Assembly: GCA_964502145.1 (NCBI GenBank)
Contig: CAZCVI010000075.1
Coordinates: forward strand, 1 to 35,829
Reading direction: 5' to 3'
DNA length: 35,829 nt
Source: CAZCVI01 sp964502145
GTDB lineage: Bacteria; Acidobacteriota; Aminicenantia; UBA2199
Positions 31,994 through 35,829 of the stretch are shown here, one piece after another. The position numbers and the translations under genes are program-made. Positions within the stretch are counted from its first letter, which is position 1; each line of letters begins with the position of its first letter. Under the pieces are notes generated by a model that searched no databases, was not told the DNA's origin, and saw nothing but the letters and a program-made list of their open reading frames with translations.

Positions 31994-32572
31994 TCAGATG
32001 CACAGTTGATCAATGTTTTCTGCAATGTATCCGCGAAGAAAACCGAGAACTTCGGGGTGGTGTAATGGCAGGTCTTCAATTTGTTCCTTGATTTCTGCCA
32101 ATGAAACATGAAAGCTGCCCAAATCGGTGGTATAGGTAAAATCAAGGTTCAGAGAATCCGTTTCACTGTTGTTATTCTCCGTATTTCTGCCCGTTCCGGC
32201 CAGCAGGGTAAGCATGGTGTCTTTGACATCGCCGATGGGAGGGGTGTCGATGTGGCTTCTTTTGAAAGTCGCACGCAGGGTGGTGCCCAAACCGGGTTGG
32301 CTGGTTATGGAAAAGGTGCCGTCGCACATCTGGGCGGTCTCTTTGAATAAGGGGATACCCAGGCCAACTTTTTTGAACCCCTTGGTAGTGAAAAAAGGGT
32401 TCTGAACATTTTCCATGGTCTCTGCGTCCATGCCTTTGCCATCGTCACGTACTTGAATGACAATGATATCCTTTTGGGAGGACTCTTCCAGGTAGACATA
32501 AATATTTTGTGCCCCGGCAGCCACGGAATTCTGAACGAGATCAATAATGTGATAACATAATTCAGCCATCAT
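31994..32572 (-). CDS. Stand-alone GHKL ATPase (histidine-kinase-like / anti-sigma type)
   Basis: A 192-residue protein with a Bergerat-fold ATPase domain and no HisKA dimer/phosphoacceptor domain. N box: HIIDLVQNSVAAGA; G1: RDDGKGMD; G2: KVGLGIPLFKETA; then GLGTTLRATF. The C-terminal 80 residues (FHVSLAEIKEQIEDLPLHHP) are specific and not recognised. Such proteins beside hydrogenase genes are likely switch kinases or sensors. It lies 28 nt after the PHP gene and is probably cotranscribed with it. GGAG precedes the ATG. Confidence 0.85.
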   Translation of the reverse strand: MMAELCYHIIDLVQNSVAAGAQNIYVYLEESSQKDIIVIQVRDDGKGMDAETMENVQNPFFTTKGFKKVGLGIPLFKETAQMCDGTFSITSQPGLGTTLRATFKRSHIDTPPIGDVKDTMLTLLAGTGRNTENNNSETDSLNLDFTYTTDLGSFHVSLAEIKEQIEDLPLHHPEVLGFLRGYIAENIDQLCI

Positions 32573-32600
32573 GAGGAATTCTCCTGCTTGCAGTTTCTGT

Positions 32601-33347
32601 TTATTTTTTTCTTATTTCGATTTGAAAGCGTTTTTGTTTTACCGCCTCAAAAATAGCGGCGGGTAGAGACGCGCCAGTGGTCACGTCATATATGCCAAAA
32701 GCACGGGCAATATCTGGCAGATAGTGGGCATCGGAATTGGTCATCCAGGGGATTCCTACGAGGGCGGGATATTTATTGAAGAATTTTTCCAGTGGGGCGT
32801 TATAGGATATTTCCAGGACGCTGTCTGCCAGTTCATCGGGAACAAAACCCATGTTGGTCATGAGCCCGAAGCTAGGGCTATCAATATGGGCGGGTACAAG
32901 AAACCCCCCGTGTTGTTTTACTTTTTCTACCAGTTCGCCGATCGAGAGATTCAGCGCGTTGAGCAGTAGTTTTTCTTCGACGCGGACAATGTTCTCTTCG
33001 AGGTCTACCACTACTTGGTCGCCGAAAAACTCCGGGTTGTTGGCCAGGTCTGGCAAGTAAGTATAGATATCCGTGTAAAAGTGTTCCGCCTGGTTTTTTT
33101 TGTTAAAATAGCAGAGCACGTGGACATCCTCGCTGGTTTGTGCTTCCATGCCGAAGATGACTGTCAGGTTTTCCTTGGCGCCTGCTTCCGCCACGTAGAA
33201 GCCGTTTTCCATCGCGTTGTGGTCGGTGACCGCGATCACATCCAGGCCGCACATTTTGACCTGTTGCACCAGTGCGGTAGGCGACATGTCCAGCGAACCG
33301 CACGGAGATAACGCGGTATGCAGATGAAGATCGGCTTTTATTTTCAT
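32601..33347 (-). CDS. PHP-domain metal-dependent phosphoesterase
   Basis: A 248-residue PHP protein with the metal-binding motifs in order: ADLHLHTALSPCG near the N-terminus, VIAVTDHNAMENG, GMEAQT with E for metal binding, VPAHIDSP and TNSDAHYLPD near the end. These are the histidines and aspartates of the PHP barrel, so catalysis is likely intact. Substrate unknown; members hydrolyse phosphoesters of nucleotides, nucleic acids or small molecules. It starts the minus-strand run leading to the hydrogenase genes; AAGGA precedes the ATG and a promoter lies at 33382-33410. Confidence 0.88.
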   Translation of the reverse strand: MKIKADLHLHTALSPCGSLDMSPTALVQQVKMCGLDVIAVTDHNAMENGFYVAEAGAKENLTVIFGMEAQTSEDVHVLCYFNKKNQAEHFYTDIYTYLPDLANNPEFFGDQVVVDLEENIVRVEEKLLLNALNLSIGELVEKVKQHGGFLVPAHIDSPSFGLMTNMGFVPDELADSVLEISYNAPLEKFFNKYPALVGIPWMTNSDAHYLPDIARAFGIYDVTTGASLPAAIFEAVKQKRFQIEIRKK

Positions 33348-33381
33348 ACATTTTCCTTTTTTTGCCTGACTGTAAGGGAAT

Positions 33382-33410
33382 ATTTTATCATGTTAAACCC
33401 GCCGTGGCAA
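33382..33410 (-). promoter_or_regulatory. Promoter for the PHP-GHKL pair
   Basis: On the minus strand, -35 TTGCCA (33405-33410), 17 bp, and -10 TAAAAT (33382-33387); start near 33375. Confidence 0.65.
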
Positions 33411-33412
33411 AT

Positions 33413-33486
33413 TTGGATTCGCCGCCAAGTTTCAAAAGAGCCACGGTTATCCGTGGGACTGATAAAAATCTGGCGGTGAATCCAGG
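33413..33486. repeat. Palindromic intergenic element, copy 3, short form
   Basis: The ends TTGGATTCGCCGCCAAGTTT (33413 on) and TCTGGCGGTGAATCCAGG (33469-33486) form the same terminal inverted repeat as copies 1 and 2. The centre is a hairpin CCACGG-TTAT-CCGTGG instead of a nonamer array; that centre, with the adjoining GAGCC, is shared with the right part of copy 2. It lies between two divergent promoters. Confidence 0.85.
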
Positions 33487-33499
33487 CAACCACTTGAGG

Positions 33500-33528
33500 T
33501 TGACTAAATACTTTATATGGTATAAAAT
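33500..33528 (+). promoter_or_regulatory. Promoter for the DRTGG and CBS-GHKL pair
   Basis: TTGACT (33500-33505), 17 bp, TAAAAT (33523-33528); start near 33535, giving a short leader of under 20 nt with GGAGGA. Confidence 0.75.
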
Positions 33529-33552
33529 CATAATACTATTGTGGAGGAATTA

Positions 33553-33900
33553 ATGATAGTAAGAGATATTGTAGAAATTCTCAATGGCGAAGTTTTAGCC
33601 GGAGAAGATAAATTAGAGCAAGAGGTCGAGTACCTTGGGGCTTCGGATATGATGAGCGACATCTTGGCGCTTTCCAAGCCCGGCATGATGGTCTTGACTG
33701 GGCACACTTCGCCGCAAGCGGTGAGGACGGGGATTGTCACGCAATTATTAGGGCTGATTGTCGTGCGGGGGAAAAATTTACCAGAGCAAACTTACGAAAT
33801 GGCCAAAACCAATAACTTTCTTTTGATCCGGACGGAATTCGGTATGTTTTCTTCCTGTGGGAAACTCTATGAGAAAGGTTTCAGAGGTGGTGATGAATAG
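33553..33900 (+). CDS. DRTGG-domain protein, divergent side
   Basis: A 115-residue single-domain protein: MIVRDIVEILNGEVLAG, EVEYLGASDMMSDILAL, PGMMVLTG and LLGLIVVRGKNLPEQTYEMA. It is a relative of the DRTGG protein at 31501. GGAGG sits five nt before the ATG at 33553, which makes the GTG at 33541 an unlikely start. The stop overlaps the start of the CBS-GHKL gene, so the two are coupled. It probably senses a ligand and works with that ATPase. Confidence 0.85.
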   Translation: MIVRDIVEILNGEVLAGEDKLEQEVEYLGASDMMSDILALSKPGMMVLTGHTSPQAVRTGIVTQLLGLIVVRGKNLPEQTYEMAKTNNFLLIRTEFGMFSSCGKLYEKGFRGGDE

Positions 33901-34822
33901 TAAAATAAGTCTTGAAAAATATGCCGATATTTTTATGGACCTAAAAGTCTCCGATGTGATGACCAAACAGGTGATCACGCTTTTGCCGGACCGGAAGGTG
34001 AGTCGTGCGAAAGAACTGATGAAAATCCAGCAAATCTCGGGTATTCCGGTAGTGGACCGCGATAAAAAGTTACTGGGGATCATCAGTGTTCAGGATATTA
34101 TTAATGCGCTGGAGTATGATAAGATTGACGAGCCTCTTTGCACGATGATGACCTCGCCAGTCATCACGGCCCGTGTAGAAGAGAGCTTGTCGTCCATGGT
34201 GGAAAAATTCAATACTTATAAAGTTCATCGCTTTCCCGTGGTGGATGAGGACAATACCTTGGTGGGAATTGTCACCCGGGAAGATATTTTGCATGGTATT
34301 ATCGAAAAATTCAAGCTTATTTATGTACATGATACGAAACGCACGTCGACGTTAAATTCCGATTATTCTCCTATCACGGGTGAGCGTTTGACCGTGGACA
34401 AGGCGGAGTTTCATTATCGGATTGACAATGCGGATATTGATACAGCGGGGAGTGGGGCGGCGTTGTTGCAGCAGCATTTGAAAAAACTGGAAGTGGACCC
34501 GGAGGTCACGCGCAAGGTGGGCATCGTGACCTATGAAGCGGAAACCAACGTGGTTATTCACAGTCAGAGCCAGGGGGATATTTATTGTTTTATCAAGGAT
34601 GACCGTATTATTGTCCGGGTGCGGGATAGTGGTATTGGTATCGAGGATTTGGATAAAGCGATGCAGGAAGGATTTACCACGGCGGATGAACGGATTCGCG
34701 GGTATGGGTTCGGGGCGGGCATGGGGATTCCTAACATGAAACGTTTCGCGGATAAACTGGTCATTCTTTCCGAGAAAAAGATGGGCACGCAGGTGGAAGT
34801 GGTTTTTTTCCTGAAGAATTAA
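33893..34822 (+). CDS. Tandem CBS domains fused to a GHKL ATPase
   Basis: From the ATG at 33893 the protein has 309 residues. Two CBS motifs (VSDVMTKQVITLLPD and MMTSPVITARVEESLSSM, about residues 18-145) would bind an adenosyl nucleotide. A linker follows, then an anti-sigma/HATPase-like domain (about 180-309): IVTYEAETNVVIHSQ as N box, VRDSGIGIED as G1, GYGFGAGMGIPNMKRFAD as G2. Such fusions suit a switch that reads energy state. AGAGG five nt upstream supports this start over the GTG at 33857 or ATG at 33869, and its first codons overlap the DRTGG stop. Its partner genes are the PHP, GHKL and hydrogenase set on the other strand. Confidence 0.88.
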   Translation: MNSKISLEKYADIFMDLKVSDVMTKQVITLLPDRKVSRAKELMKIQQISGIPVVDRDKKLLGIISVQDIINALEYDKIDEPLCTMMTSPVITARVEESLSSMVEKFNTYKVHRFPVVDEDNTLVGIVTREDILHGIIEKFKLIYVHDTKRTSTLNSDYSPITGERLTVDKAEFHYRIDNADIDTAGSGAALLQQHLKKLEVDPEVTRKVGIVTYEAETNVVIHSQSQGDIYCFIKDDRIIVRVRDSGIGIEDLDKAMQEGFTTADERIRGYGFGAGMGIPNMKRFADKLVILSEKKMGTQVEVVFFLKN

Positions 34823-35038
34823 AAAAACATACCCGGTGCAACGTCTTTTTTTCACCTCAATCGTGTTAATATCCTAGTGATTCGTGTCATTATCCAGACA
34901 AGAAGTCTTAATTCACGTTGTGTTTGTCTTTGAGATGACCGCAGATTTGTTTGTGTTGCTCATGTTCCTGTATATATCATTCAAAATTACTCGTCAACAC
35001 CCAGAAGATAAATGGTTGGAAAGACTGGGAGATTTTTA
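34823..35038. other. Intergenic stretch with a decayed nonamer-like repeat
   Basis: No gene seen. At 34861-34892 two TCGTGT blocks, in TCGTGTTAAT and TTCGTGTCATTA, are the inverse of the CACGAATTA units found at 1162-1189. An A-run and a T-run just after the CBS-GHKL stop flank no convincing stem. Confidence 0.4.
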
Positions 35039-35829
35039 TTAAAGCGGGTGTGTTTTCTTCTTTACTTTCCAAGCATCGTCAATGATTTCCTTTTTCTCCG
35101 GGTCGGCGATGTGGTCAAAAGTGGTTGTGATCGCGCCTTTATCCATATGGTATTCTTGCATGAGGTTCTTGACATTCTCGACAACACGGTCGACTGGACT
35201 ATTCATAATGGTAAACAAGACCAACAAATCACCGGGATATCTGAACTTGGAGAAAGGCATTAATGCCAAGGCTTGGCTGCAGTAATTGGTGGCTTGGCTG
35301 TACTTGTCGGTCATTTGTTGAGCAAAGATCAGTTGGGCCATGTTATTTAAGGCATAGGTTTTGGAGCGATTGTCCGGGGCTTTTGTAAGAGCTTGGGAAT
35401 ACCAATCCAGTGCCTGAGTGGGATGAGTGTTTTTCAGGCAATTGGCTTTAATATTAAGATAATTGAAATCTTTTACCTTCATGCTTTCCAATAATATCTG
35501 GGCGGAATCGGCAGCCTTGCAATATTCAAAGAGTCGGGCATAATGAATGAGGATGGTATCTTTCTGTTGGCTAATGGTTGGAATATGGGTAAGAATAAGT
35601 TCGAGGCAGGAGGAATCCAACCGGCAGAGAGCATCAATCATTTTGTTGAAAGTAAAATCGGAGAACAGTTTATCAGCAGGGTATGTTGAGAAAAGGGTTA
35701 GTAGGGAGGCATGCGGATTTTGTCTGGCAATTTTAATGAGAGTGGAATGGGTGTATTCATTGGGTGTTAAGCGGGCTTGTTTCATGGTGTCTAATATAGG
35801 GGTGGCTTCGGCCAAGGTTTGCGCTTTGT
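35039..35829 (-). CDS. PPR/TPR-like repeat protein, N-terminus beyond the window
   Basis: The frame stays open to the window edge, so only the last 263 or so residues are seen. The visible N-terminal part (ILDTMKQARLTPNEYTHSTL) has the look of a pentatricopeptide repeat, with the P-N-x-x-T-x-x-T-L-I pattern; a second, weaker unit follows (DFTFNKMIDALCR). From about the middle come TPR-like helices (PTQALDWYSQALTKAPDN, ATNYCSQALALMPF). No enzyme motif is seen. PPR proteins bind RNA in organelles and are uncommon in bacteria. It could be simply a divergent TPR protein. Confidence 0.7.
   Translation of the reverse strand, partial: KAQTLAEATPILDTMKQARLTPNEYTHSTLIKIARQNPHASLLTLFSTYPADKLFSDFTFNKMIDALCRLDSSCLELILTHIPTISQQKDTILIHYARLFEYCKAADSAQILLESMKVKDFNYLNIKANCLKNTHPTQALDWYSQALTKAPDNRSKTYALNNMAQLIFAQQMTDKYSQATNYCSQALALMPFSKFRYPGDLLVLFTIMNSPVDRVVENVKNLMQEYHMDKGAITTTFDHIADPEKKEIIDDAWKVKKKTHPL

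Overview
The window looks like chromosomal DNA of an uncultured, anaerobic, fermentative bacterium of uncertain phylum. The metabolic half encodes an [FeFe]-hydrogenase of the electron-bifurcating type (HydABC), a second NuoE/NuoF-like set in which the NuoF-like protein is fused to a glutamate-synthase-type flavoprotein, and a biotin-dependent carboxyltransferase. A sensor with periplasmic propeller repeats joined to an AraC domain recalls Bacteroidota. However, promoters here are the ordinary TTGAnn-17-TATAAT type, and many genes have clear AGGAGG-like ribosome sites, which argues against Bacteroidota. No RNA gene was recognised.

Layout. 0-6.6 kb (+): a CDP-alcohol phosphatidyltransferase, a NACHT-HEAT NTPase, a membrane protein fused to a spermidine-synthase-like domain, and a very small HicB-like protein. 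6.6-9.1 kb (-): a four-helix membrane protein and a DcuC/YfcC-type transporter whose promoter implies a leaderless mRNA. 9.3-11.0 kb (+): an OadA-like carboxyltransferase lacking the biotin domain. 11.0-12.2 kb: about 1.2 kb without a normal gene, holding a perfect consensus promoter, a two-level tandem repeat and a long palindromic element. 12.2-23.0 kb: an accessory region with a broken nucleoside-phosphorylase domain of the NLR-associated type, a ParB-fold protein with a small coupled gene, a NACHT-pentapeptide NTPase directly behind a giant hybrid two-component sensor, and an AAA/PD-(D/E)XK protein, with dispersed hairpin repeats between them.

23.2-34.8 kb: a long minus-strand hydrogenase operon of six genes, preceded by DRTGG, GHKL-ATPase and PHP genes. 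A divergent pair (DRTGG, then CBS-GHKL) follows. This region reads as one functional unit: electron exchange between H2, NAD(P)H and ferredoxin plus a probable sensing or regulatory module. The window ends inside a PPR/TPR-like protein.

The most unusual signals are: (1) intergenic arrays of 9-bp units with several different sequences, some enclosed in palindromic elements with a shared terminal inverted repeat; (2) loss of cluster-binding cysteines in two thioredoxin-fold modules of the hydrogenase operon; (3) the NuoF-GltD fusion; (4) a NACHT-pentapeptide gene coupled to a hybrid sensor; and (5) a nucleosidase effector domain stopped by a nonsense codon exactly where its conserved motif continues.
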